Shown: piece after piece, positions 24,024 through 33,900 of the stretch | Layout: each line of letters begins with the position of its first letter | Numbering within the stretch: position 1 is the stretch's first letter | Assembly (NCBI RefSeq): GCF_003001815.1 | Contig: NZ_PVMZ01000002.1 | Location: forward strand, 1 to 64,000 | Reading direction: 5' to 3' | Length of the DNA stretch: 64,000 bases | Origin: Actinoplanes italicus | GTDB taxonomy: Bacteria > Actinomycetota > Actinomycetes > Mycobacteriales > Micromonosporaceae | Translations under genes and position numbers: made by a program | Notes under the pieces: generated by a model | The model's database searches: none | What the model saw: only the letters and a program-made list of their open reading frames with translations | Told to the model about the DNA's origin: nothing

Positions 24024-25040
24024 ATGACGGCCGTGACCGCTTACTCCTCCATCCGCCCCGCCCGGTCTGACGACGCCGCAGCCCTGGTCGCGCTCCGTTG
24101 TTCGGTCTATCCGTATCTGGTTCGCGGCGAGGAGACCACCCGTCGCATGATCCTCTCGCCGCCGCCGGGCGAGGATCGGATCTTCCGGGTGGCCGAACGG
24201 GACGGCGAGACTGTCGGCTGCGTCTCGGCCTTCCGCGATCCACGCTCGGCGGATGCCGGTTTCGGACGGATCGCGCTTCACGTGCATCCGAGCCATCGCG
24301 GCCGGGGCATCGGCACCGCCCTGCTGGCCGAAGCCGCCGCACACCTGCGGTCCGCCGGGGTCCGCCAGGCCAGCGTCTGGGCGTTGCCGGAGTCGGTCGA
24401 GTTCGCCCGTGCCCGCGGTTTCGACGTGTCCCGTGAGCTTCGTTTCTCGGCGCTCGACCTGGCCGGGTTCGACGCCGGCCCGGCCGCCGGGTTCGAGGCG
24501 GGCCCGGCTGCTGGGTTCGACGCGGGCCCGGCTGCTGGGTTCGATGCCGGCCCGGCCGCCGGGTTCGGGGCGGGCCCGGCCGCCGGGACCGACGGCATCC
24601 GGCTGCTTCCGCTGCGGGAGGTCGACGGGCAGGCACTCTACGAGGCGGACGTGGCCGCGGCGACCGACGAGCCCGGCGATGTGCCGTCCCAGCCGACCCC
24701 CTACCCGACATGGCGGTACGAGATCTGGGAGGAGCCCGGCCTGGACCGGGACGCGAGCACCGTGGCGTTGGCCGACGGTGTGATCGTGTCGTTCTCGCTG
24801 CTGCTGCGGGACGGCGATCGAGCCTGGTCGGACATGACCGCCACGGTTCCGGAGCACCGCGGTCGCGGCCTGGCCCGCCTGGTGAAGACCGCGACGCTGC
24901 GCCGGGCCGCCGCGAGCGGGATCCGCGTTGCCTACACCAGCAACGACGAGTCGAACGCTCCGATGCTCGCGGTCAACGCGCGCCTCGGCTATCGCCAGAT
25001 CGCCACCCAGTTCTCCTGCCTGACGACCCTCACCGATTAG
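24024..25040 (+). CDS. Tandem-GNAT acetyltransferase with repeat linker
   Basis: A 338-aa protein with two GNAT domains. Domain 1 (about 8-145) has the acetyl-CoA motif HPSHRGRGIGTALLAEA. Domain 2 (about 190-335) has VPEHRGRGLARLVKTATLR and the late motif SNDESNAPMLAVNARLGYR. Tandem GNATs include mycothiol synthase, but the true mshD is elsewhere in this window, so the substrate is unknown. The linker (148-187) consists of five 8-residue repeats GF(D/E/G)AGPAA encoded by a 24-bp tandem repeat. It follows the transporter genes by 74 bp and could be co-transcribed. Confidence 0.85.
   Translation: MTAVTAYSSIRPARSDDAAALVALRCSVYPYLVRGEETTRRMILSPPPGEDRIFRVAERDGETVGCVSAFRDPRSADAGFGRIALHVHPSHRGRGIGTALLAEAAAHLRSAGVRQASVWALPESVEFARARGFDVSRELRFSALDLAGFDAGPAAGFEAGPAAGFDAGPAAGFDAGPAAGFGAGPAAGTDGIRLLPLREVDGQALYEADVAAATDEPGDVPSQPTPYPTWRYEIWEEPGLDRDASTVALADGVIVSFSLLLRDGDRAWSDMTATVPEHRGRGLARLVKTATLRRAAASGIRVAYTSNDESNAPMLAVNARLGYRQIATQFSCLTTLTD
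24465..24584. repeat. 24-bp coding tandem repeat, five copies
   Basis: Five in-frame units encode GFDAGPAA-like octapeptides between the two GNAT domains. Differences are confined to one or two bases per unit. Confidence 0.92.
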
Positions 25041-25090
25041 CCCCGCCACCGTCCGTGCCGCGCTGCCCGTCGAGCGGGGTGGGAGCCCGT

Positions 25091-25382
25091 GTGGTGATTT
25101 GTGGTGCGCGGGTGGGCGTGGGTCGCCACGCGACGTGGGGTGGGAGCTCGTGTGGTGATTTGTGGTGCGCTGGTGGGCGTGGGTCGCCACGGGACGTGGG
25201 GTGGGGGCCGTGTGGTGAGTTGTGGTGCGCTGGTGGGCGTGGGTCGCCACGGGACGTGGGGTGGGGGCCGTGTGGTGAGTTGTGGTGCGCTGGTGGGCGT
25301 AGGTCGCCACGGGACGTGGGGTGGGAGCTCGTGTGGTGATTTGTGGTGCGCGGGTGGGCGTGGGTCACCACGCGACGTGGGC
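25091..25382. repeat. 60-61-bp tandem dyad array, locus B
   Basis: Five units start with GTGGTGA at 25091, 25152, 25212, 25272 and 25333. Each has a 39-bp module ending TC(G/A)CCACG followed by a 21-22 bp linker that is also conserved. The ends of the module are inverted repeats. The array lies between the tandem GNAT gene and the threonine synthase leader. The remaining sequence from 25383 to about 25480 is a G/T-rich stretch (GGGGTTTTGGGGGTTTTGG) with no gene. Confidence 0.9.
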
Positions 25383-25528
25383 GTGGCGCGCGTTGGACGT
25401 ACCAGCAAAGGGGTTTTGGGGGTTTTGGAACTTTTGGGGGAGGCAGGGTAAGGAGGTCGCTCACACCTCGGGAACTCCGGGTGGTGTTGACGGAATCTCG
25501 TCGTAAGGTGTGGGAAACAACTGAATAC

Positions 25529-25663
25529 CTCATCCAGAGGGGCAGAGGGATACGGCCCGACGAAGCCCCGGCAACCACCGCGCAGTGATTCTCGATGACG
25601 AGCCTCGCGTGGCAGGTGCTAATTCCGTCCCCGTTTCGGCAGGTCGCCGCGGGGAAAGATGAG
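25529..25663 (+). promoter_or_regulatory. SAM-I (S-box) riboswitch upstream of threonine synthase
   Basis: The conserved core is recognisable: AGAGGGGCAGAGGGATACGG, GGCCCGACGAAGCCCCGGCA and later GGTGCTAATTCCGTCC, matching the S-box consensus including the kink-turn and GGCAACC. Helix P1 pairs CTCATC at 25529-25534 with GATGAG at 25658-25663. No intrinsic terminator with a T-run follows, so control of translation is more likely. A candidate -10 (TAAGGT at 25504-25509) lies upstream. Confidence 0.9.
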
Positions 25664-25674
25664 AGGAAACTCAT
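25659..25674 (+). promoter_or_regulatory. Possible ribosome-site hairpin competing with riboswitch P1
   Basis: ATGAG at 25659-25663, which is the 3' strand of riboswitch helix P1, can instead pair with CTCAT at 25670-25674, enclosing the ribosome site in the loop AGGAAA right before the start codon. The two pairings are mutually exclusive. If both form, SAM binding would free the ribosome site. Confidence 0.55.
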
Positions 25675-26958
25675 ATGACGTCTGTCGTCAACGCACCCTC
25701 TGCCACCTCCGCCTCGCCCGCCCGCGGCCTGATCTGTCGCGCGTGTGGAGCGGAGTACCCTCTCGCCGCGCAGCACGCCTGTTACGAATGTTTCGGCCCG
25801 CTCGAGGTCGCCTACGACGAGGCGGCGCTCGCGCGGGTGACCCGGGCCCAGATCGAGGCGGGCCCGCAGAACATCTGGCGTTACGCGGCCCTGCTGCCGG
25901 CCGGCCAGGACCCGGCTACCCGGGTGACGCTCGACCCGGGCCTGACCCCGCTGGTGGCCGCCCCGCAGCTGGCCGCCGCGATCGGCCTGAACGCGCCGCT
26001 CTGGGTGAAGGACGACTCGCAGAACCCGACCCACTCGTTCAAGGACCGGGTCGTCTCGGTGGCGCTGACGGCGGCGAAGGAGCTGGGCTTCAACCGGTTC
26101 TCGTGCGCCTCGACCGGCAACCTGGCCAACTCGGTGGCGGCCCACGCGGCCCGGGCCGGCGTGCCGAGCATCGTCTTCATCCCCTCCGATCTGGAGCAGG
26201 GCAAGATCATCACCACCGCGGTGTACGGCGGCGAGCTGGTGGCCATCGAGGGCTCCTACGACGACGTGAACCGGCTCTGCAGTGAACTGGTGGAGACCGA
26301 CGAGTTCGAGGACACCGCGTTCGTGAACGTGAACGTGCGGCCGTTCTACGCCGAGGGCTCGAAGACCCTGGGCTACGAGGTGGCCGAGCAGCTGGGCTGG
26401 CGCATTCCGGCCCAGGTGGTCATCCCGATGGCGTCCGGCGAGCTGCTCACCAAGATCGACAAGGCGTTCACCGAGCTGGTCGAGATCGGACTCGTGGAGG
26501 CCCCGGAGGGCGGCTGGACAGTCTTCGGCGCCCAGTCCGAGGGCTGCAACCCGATCGCGGTGGCCCTGCACGCCGACACCGACGTGATCACCCCCGTGAA
26601 GCCGACCGGCATCGCCAAGTCGCTGAACATCGGCGACCCGGCCGCCGGGCCGTACGCGATCGAGGCCGTCAAGCGCACCGGCGGCTGGATGGACTACGCG
26701 AACGACGACGAGATCCGTGAGGGCATCCGGCTGCTCGCGGAGACGACCGGCGTCTTCGCCGAGACCGCCGGCGGCACCACTGTGGCGGTGCTCAAGAAGC
26801 TGGTGGCGAGCGGCAGGCTCGACCCTGCGAAGGAGACGGTCGTCTACAACACCGGTGAGGGCCTGAAGACGCTCGACGCGGTGGCCGGCCAGGTTGGACC
26901 GACCCACACGATCAAGCCTTCGCTGAAGGGCGCGCGCGAGGCCGGTCTGCTCGGGTAG
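25675..26958 (+). CDS. thrC: Threonine synthase
   Basis: A 427-aa PLP enzyme converting O-phosphohomoserine to threonine. The N-terminus has a zinc-ribbon-like CRACGAEYP...CYECFGPLE pair. The PLP lysine is K123 in THSFKDR. Further PLP-fold motifs are FSCASTGNLANSVAAHAAR and the glycine/serine loop VVIPMASGELLTK. Length is normal for the actinobacterial form. It is preceded by a SAM-I riboswitch, which ties threonine synthesis to methionine/SAM supply because both pathways share the phosphohomoserine branch point in actinobacteria. AGAGGA at 25662-25667 is the ribosome site. Confidence 0.95.
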   Translation: MTSVVNAPSATSASPARGLICRACGAEYPLAAQHACYECFGPLEVAYDEAALARVTRAQIEAGPQNIWRYAALLPAGQDPATRVTLDPGLTPLVAAPQLAAAIGLNAPLWVKDDSQNPTHSFKDRVVSVALTAAKELGFNRFSCASTGNLANSVAAHAARAGVPSIVFIPSDLEQGKIITTAVYGGELVAIEGSYDDVNRLCSELVETDEFEDTAFVNVNVRPFYAEGSKTLGYEVAEQLGWRIPAQVVIPMASGELLTKIDKAFTELVEIGLVEAPEGGWTVFGAQSEGCNPIAVALHADTDVITPVKPTGIAKSLNIGDPAAGPYAIEAVKRTGGWMDYANDDEIREGIRLLAETTGVFAETAGGTTVAVLKKLVASGRLDPAKETVVYNTGEGLKTLDAVAGQVGPTHTIKPSLKGAREAGLLG

Positions 26959-27035
26959 GTCACCATTTCGTGATCTTCTCTCACTGTCGGTAATCGGCGA
27001 TCAGCCGGTTGTCGAGAATTACCTCCCCCGAGGAC

Positions 27036-27064
27036 TTGCACTCCGATCTCCGGATCGGCAATAT
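27036..27064 (+). promoter_or_regulatory. Orphan promoter with palindromic spacer
   Basis: TTGCAC at 27036-27041 and CAATAT at 27059-27064 are spaced by 17 bp. The spacer holds the inverted repeat CCGATC-TCCG-GATCGG at 27043-27058, placed to act as an operator. Downstream is only a 55-codon open frame from ATG 27080 that runs antisense into the next gene. The product of this promoter is unclear; an antisense RNA is possible. Confidence 0.5.
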
Positions 27065-27162
27065 GCTCTCTGCGGGAGGATGCGACGCCGTACGTGGCCC
27101 CTCACCTGGACATTGGCGACAATCTCCGAGGGTCCCAACGATCCCAGCGCTGACCCACTTGG

Positions 27163-27642
27163 CTACGTGCCCGGAGGTGCTGTGCGTCCTTCCTCCCGAC
27201 CAAAAATCTTGAGCACCCACGGCCTCAGTGGCAGCTCTTCCGGGTAGTGCCCGTCGGCCAGGCCCGCGTTCTTCTCGAACCAGTTGCGCACGCCGTACGA
27301 CGTCGTGAGCGCGATCGACCAGCCACATGCGACCCAGTAGGCGGGCCAGAACAGCGGGCCCAGGAACGCGTACTGGGCGGCGTGGCGGCACTCGTGGGTG
27401 AAGAGCCGGGCCCGTTGCTCGGCCAGCAGCCACTCGGCGCTCCGGTTCGTGATGATCACCGAGCCGACCGTGAAGCAACTGCCGGCCGGCATCCGGAAGC
27501 GGAAGTTCTCGGCGATCAGCACACCGTGACGGCCCCGGCGGACCCTGGTGCCGGTGGCGGCCGCCAGCAGCAGCCCCACGAGGGTCGTCCCGTTCACGGC
27601 GGTCAGCGTCGTCCGCGTCACGTGCCACCCACGCCCGGCCAT
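27163..27642 (-). CDS. Hypothetical HExxH-type protein with membrane segments
   Basis: A 159-aa protein. An N-terminal hydrophobic stretch ([19 protein letters not shown]) is followed by the metal-site-like motif [11 protein letters not shown] near residue 80 and a hydrophobic region [20 protein letters not shown]. The C-terminal part [20 protein letters not shown] is patterned like a conserved actinobacterial family whose function is unknown to me. His-Glu-x-x-His is the hallmark of zinc metallopeptidases, but a third ligand cannot be assigned with confidence. The ATG at 27642 lies one base after the stop of the upstream GNAT gene, so the two form an operon. Confidence 0.72.
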   Translation of the reverse strand: MAGRGWHVTRTTLTAVNGTTLVGLLLAAATGTRVRRGRHGVLIAENFRFRMPAGSCFTVGSVIITNRSAEWLLAEQRARLFTHECRHAAQYAFLGPLFWPAYWVACGWSIALTTSYGVRNWFEKNAGLADGHYPEELPLRPWVLKIFGREEGRTAPPGT

Positions 27643-27643
27643 C

Positions 27644-28147
27644 TCACACCGGCCGGCGCATCTGCAGCTCGGTGAGCTCCCGGACGGTCGGGTGCGGCAT
27701 GCGTACCCCGGTGTCGACGAAACCGAGCTTCTCGTACGCCCGGACGGCCCTGAAGTTCCCGCAGACCACCTCGAGCATCAGCTCGTCACGCCCGGCCGCC
27801 ACGGACCAGTCGGCGACCGCCTCGACGAGCTGGGCGAGCAGTTTGCCGCCCCGGCAGGCCGGGGTCAGGTAGACCGCGAAGATCACCGTGCAGCCGGGCT
27901 CACCGGGGACCGTGGTGCCGCCGGCGTGCCCGACCAGCGGTCCGCCCGGATCGGCGATGAACTGGGCCGTCTCGAAGCCGGCGGACGACTGCCGGATGCG
28001 CTGCCGGTAACTCTCGTGCGGCCGGGCAGCGGCCTGGGCCAGGGTCTCCAGGAACGCGAGTGGACTGTCCGCCAGCATCTCCAGCCGCAGCGCCCGCACG
28101 CGCCCCGCGTCCTCCGGGGTGACCCGGCGTACGTCCCAGTTGTCCAT
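27644..28147 (-). CDS. GNAT N-acetyltransferase
   Basis: A 167-aa single-domain GNAT protein. The early part carries [20 protein letters not shown], the acetyl-CoA region is [23 protein letters not shown] and the end strand [26 protein letters not shown] contains the typical N-x-x-A-x-x-x-Y-x-K-x-G-F motif. The P-loop is slightly degenerate (CRGGKLL instead of RGxGxG/A). The substrate is unknown. It is the first gene of a two-gene operon with the HExxH protein. Confidence 0.88.
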   Translation of the reverse strand: MDNWDVRRVTPEDAGRVRALRLEMLADSPLAFLETLAQAAARPHESYRQRIRQSSAGFETAQFIADPGGPLVGHAGGTTVPGEPGCTVIFAVYLTPACRGGKLLAQLVEAVADWSVAAGRDELMLEVVCGNFRAVRAYEKLGFVDTGVRMPHPTVRELTELQMRRPV

Positions 28148-28229
28148 GACTCATCCCTACCGCCGTCGTACCCGGTCGGCAACCAGGTTGTCGTGAAGCC
28201 GAGTGGCGGCCCTGGGCGATGATTCGACG

Positions 28230-28964
28230 ATGAACGATGAGTTCCCCCGGCCGTACGCGGATGAGCCCTCTCCGGTCGCCGAGTCGCTTTCGGGTTTCCG
28301 GCTTCTGCGCGTGCGTCCGTGGGCGGTTCTCGCCACCGTCGTGCTGACCACCGCGTTGCTGGCCGCTGAGTGGTGGAGGTGGATGAACTCGTTCCTGCCG
28401 TACGACCCGACGGATCCGCTGATCGTCGAGGTGGGCCACACGCTCCTGGACGAGCTCCCGCTGGCGGTGCCGCTGGTCGTCATCGCCGCGCTGTCGAGAC
28501 GCCGGGTGCGGCCGCTCCAGGTGCTGGCGCTGGTGGGCGTCATGGGGGCTCTCGCGATGGTGAGCCTGGAACTGACTGACGTGGTCTGGGACGACATCGG
28601 CCCGGAGTACGGCGTCCGCGTCACCGGCGTGGACGTCACCACCTACCTCGTCAACGCGATCAACGCGATCGTGCTGATCCTCATCGGCCTGGCCGCCCGG
28701 TTCCTCCTGCCGGCGCCCGGCCACCGGGCGATGCGGAGCGGCCGCGGCATGCTGGCCCTCGTCGTGGCGTCGGTCCTCTGGAGTGTGGTGACGCTGCAGT
28801 GGATGGAGCCGCTGCGGCTGTCCTTGTGGGAGACGGCGGCGCTGGCGTCGGCGATGTGGGCGACCCTGACCGTCGTCTGGTCGATTGCGGCGCTCGTCAC
28901 GTCGCCCCGGGCGGTGTCCGAGTGGACCGGCGACCCCGCTGAGCTGCAGCGTCAAGATCCTTAG
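28230..28964 (+). CDS. Multi-pass membrane protein, function unknown
   Basis: A 244-aa protein with about six hydrophobic segments: near residues 34-52 (AVLATVVLTTALLAAEWW), 75-90, 100-118 (VLALVGVMGALAMVSLEL), 140-160 (VNAINAIVLILIGLAARFLL), 175-195 and 210-230. The N-terminus is Pro/Glu-rich and probably cytoplasmic. No transporter or enzyme motif is recognisable. The ATG at 28230 (MNDEFPR) is preferred over an in-frame GTG at 28203, whose extension is unlike coding sequence. Divergent from the GNAT operon. Confidence 0.75.
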   Translation: MNDEFPRPYADEPSPVAESLSGFRLLRVRPWAVLATVVLTTALLAAEWWRWMNSFLPYDPTDPLIVEVGHTLLDELPLAVPLVVIAALSRRRVRPLQVLALVGVMGALAMVSLELTDVVWDDIGPEYGVRVTGVDVTTYLVNAINAIVLILIGLAARFLLPAPGHRAMRSGRGMLALVVASVLWSVVTLQWMEPLRLSLWETAALASAMWATLTVVWSIAALVTSPRAVSEWTGDPAELQRQDP

Positions 28965-29010
28965 CCGAAACGGCGGCCACTCCGGAGGATTCGCGAGAAG
29001 ATGGGGTTTC

Positions 29011-29036
29011 TTGCACTCGCCATCGGAGAGTGCTAA
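29011..29036 (+). promoter_or_regulatory. CIRCE operator 1 (HrcA site)
   Basis: TTGCACTC at 29011-29018, nine bases, then GAGTGCTAA at 29028-29036 match the CIRCE consensus TTAGCACTC-N9-GAGTGCTAA except at the left end. HrcA binds this element and represses chaperonin genes at normal temperature (established in actinobacteria). Confidence 0.93.
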
Positions 29037-29044
29037 ACAAGTGA

Positions 29045-30886
<1,842 letters not shown>

Positions 30887-30897
30887 GTCCAGTCTCA

Positions 30898-30933
30898 AGA
30901 ACGGGCGGGCCGCGTCAGCGGTCCGCCCGTTCT
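30898..30933. terminator. Intrinsic-type terminator after groEL
   Basis: AGAACGGGCGGGCCGC at 30898-30913 pairs with GCGGTCCGCCCGTTCT at 30918-30933 with one G-T pair and a four-base loop. TTT follows shortly after. It separates groEL from the convergent surface-protein gene. Confidence 0.9.
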
Positions 30934-30965
30934 GCTTTCCGGCCGCGGGGCCGCAGGGCCGCGGG

Positions 30966-33900
30966 TCATGGTCTGCGGTGCCGGCCCGGCTTCGGCGGTG
31001 GTGCCGCCGACCAGCGAAGAACAATCCCGGTGAGTACGACCAGAGCGCCCACCCGTGCCACCGAGGTGCTGTCCGGGCCGCTCGTCGGAAGTTCGGGCGG
31101 TCTCCGCGGCGGCGGGCCCTCACCCTCCGCGGTGACGTGGACGACGATGGTCCCGGTGGCGATGCCGCCCCGCCCGTCGGTGACCGTGTAGGTGAACTCG
31201 TCCGAGCCGCTGAACCCCGGTGACGGTGTGTAGGTGATGGATCCCGCCGCTCCACTGCCCCGGAGGACGGGCAGGCCCGCGGCGCGGACCGTGCCGTGCG
31301 CCGGCCACCCCACGTCGATGAGCACGACCGGATCGCCGTCCGGGTCGGAGTCGTTGGCCGTCGGCTGGAACGTGACGTTCTCTCCCGCACTTACCGCAGC
31401 GAGGTCACCGGCCACCAGCGGAGGCCGGTTGGGGCCGGTCGGCGTGGGCCGTGGCGTGGGCGTCCGGGTCGGCCGGACCGTCGGCGAGGGTGACGAGGTC
31501 GGCGGGGCCGACACCGGCGGAGTCGGAGTGGGAGTCGGTGACGGACCGGGTGACGGGCCTCGTGACGGGCTCGCCGACGGTCGCCCCGGCGGGGGTGGAG
31601 AGATCGGCGGCGAAACCGATGGCGAGAGCGAGGGCTGGGCCGTGGCCGACGGTGACGGCGCGGGCGGTCCGGGCCGGGCGAGCCGCACCGTCACGGTCGC
31701 TGTGTCGGTACGGCCCAGATCGTCGCTGACCACGTAGGTGAACGAGTCGCTCCCGGTCGCCGCGCCCGGAGCCAGATAGGCCACCGCCCCGCCCGGGTCC
31801 ACCGCGGCCGTCCCCTTCCCGGCCGGGGTGAGCGAGGTGATCACGAGTCGCTGCCCGGTGTTCGGATCGTGGTCGTTGGCCAGCACGGGAAGCAGCGTGG
31901 GCACCCCCGGCTCGGCGGTCAGGTCGTCGTCGACCGCGACCGGAGGCGCGTTGCGCACGATCACCGTGAGCACCGCCGAACCGGACGCCCCGGCCGGATC
32001 CTCGACCGTGTAGGCGAGCGTGTCGATGCCGTGGAACCCACGGGCCGGTGTGTAGGTGAGGGTGCCGCCCGCGTTCCGGATCACCGTCCCGAATCCGGCC
32101 GCCGCCACACCCGTGACGGTGACCTGGTCACCGTTCGGATCGTCGTCGTTGGCGAGCACGTCGACGGTGGCCGCCGTGTCGGTGTCGGTGGCAGCGGTGT
32201 CGGGGCGGGCGACCGGCGGCGTGTTGATCACACCGATCGTCACGGTGGCCGTGGACGTGCCGATGCCGTCGCCGAGGGTGTAGTCGAACCGGTCGGCGCC
32301 CCGATACCCCGGCGCGGGACGGTAGGTGAGCGCCCGGCCCGGCCCGGCGGTCACCGAGCCGTGCAGGGGAGGGGTCGTCACGGTGGTGGCCACCGGGTCG
32401 CCGTTGGGATCGCCGTCGTCGTTGGCGGCCACGTCGATCGCGAGCGGGATTCCGGCCTGCACGGTCACCGACTCGGGCCGGGCCACCGGCAGCCCGTTCG
32501 CCACGGTCACCGCGATCCGGCCGGTGCCGGTCCCGCCGTGGCCGTCGTCGATCGTGTAGTCGAACCACTCCGTACCCCGGAAGGTGGAAGGGGGTTGGTA
32601 GCGGATCCGTCCGTTGGCCTGGATCACCGCGGTGCCACCGGCGGAAAGGACGGTCGTTCCGGCAACCTGGAGCGTGTCCCCGTTGGGGTCGGTGGCACCG
32701 GTCAGCACGTCGATGGTGAGCGGCTGCCCCGAGCCGGTGGCGAGCGTCTGGCCGGGAGCGACCGGGTCGGCATTCGCCACGGTCACCGTGAGGACCGCGC
32801 CCGCGGTGGCGTTGCCGGTGTCCCGGACCCGGTACGGGATGTCGACGGTCCCGCGGAAGCCGTACGGCGGGGTGTAGCGGATCCGCCCCGTCTCGGCCGT
32901 CGCGACACCCACCGCCGGAACCGGCGCGCCGACCGTGTCGAGCGTCAGGAGGTCCCGGTCCGAGTCGGTGTCGTTGGCGAGCACGTCGAACAGCGCCGAC
33001 GTGTGGTGCGCGACTCCGAACGCGTCATCAGCCGGGGTCGGAACGGTGTTGTTGACGTCCACCCAGACGTTTCCGCTGGTCCGGCCTCCGTGACTGTCCT
33101 CGGCGGTGTACGTGAAACGCGTCTGCCCGGTGTAGCCGGGGGCCGGCGTGAACAGGAGGGTCGTATCGCCCGGAGCGATCGTGACCGTGCCCTCGAGGAC
33201 GGGCGGAGCACCAACCGCGACGACCTTGAGCGGGTCGCCGTCGTTGAGGTCCGAGTCGTTGGCGAGGACCGGGATCGACACCGGGACACCGGTCGAGGTG
33301 CTGCTCAGATCGTCGTTCACGATCGGCGGGGCGTTCGGGGTGGTCACCGTGACGGTCCCGGTGGCGGTGCCGCCCTGGCCGTCGTCGAGCCGGTACGTGA
33401 ACGTGTCGACCCCGGTCCAGCCCGTGTCCGGGGTGTACGTGACGACGCCGTTCCCGTCGACGCCGACCGTGCCGTGAGCCGGGGCGGTGGCCTGCGACAC
33501 GACGAGCCCGGCGACCGGATCGTCCGGGTCGCTGTCGTTGAGGCGCACGTCGACGGCGACCGGCGTGTGGTGGCCGGTGGTGGCGGTGTCGCCGGTCGCC
33601 GTGGGCGGTGAGTTAACCCGGAGCGTGGCGATGGCGGTGTCGTCGGCGGCCTGGGTGTCGCGACCGTCACCGGCGATGGTCAGGGTGGCGGTCGCGGTCG
33701 TGGCCGCGGTGGCTCCAACCTGGGTCGGGACCGTCACGCTCGCCTGATGCCCGGCCAGCAGCGGCCCGACCGGGCAGGTGACGTCGGCACCGGTCTGGGT
33801 GCAGCCGGACGGCAGCGGACCGGCGGTGACCCCGGCGGGCAGGGCGAGCCGGATCCGGGCTGCCGGTTCCGGGTCCGGGCCGGTGTTGGTGACGGTGGCG

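Noticed and set aside
24024..25040. Second mycothiol synthase
   Set aside because: Tandem GNAT architecture is shared, but MshD-specific central motifs are absent, and a clear mshD lies at 47322-48203.
25037..25408. Repeat protein of about 120 aa on the minus strand (THAHPRTTNHHT-type words)
   Set aside because: It follows the 60-61-bp DNA array and changes frame between units. No ribosome site, no family resemblance.
27080..27247. 55-codon gene after the orphan promoter
   Set aside because: Ribosome site too close to the ATG, no codon bias and antisense overlap with the HExxH-protein gene. Kept only as a promoter observation.
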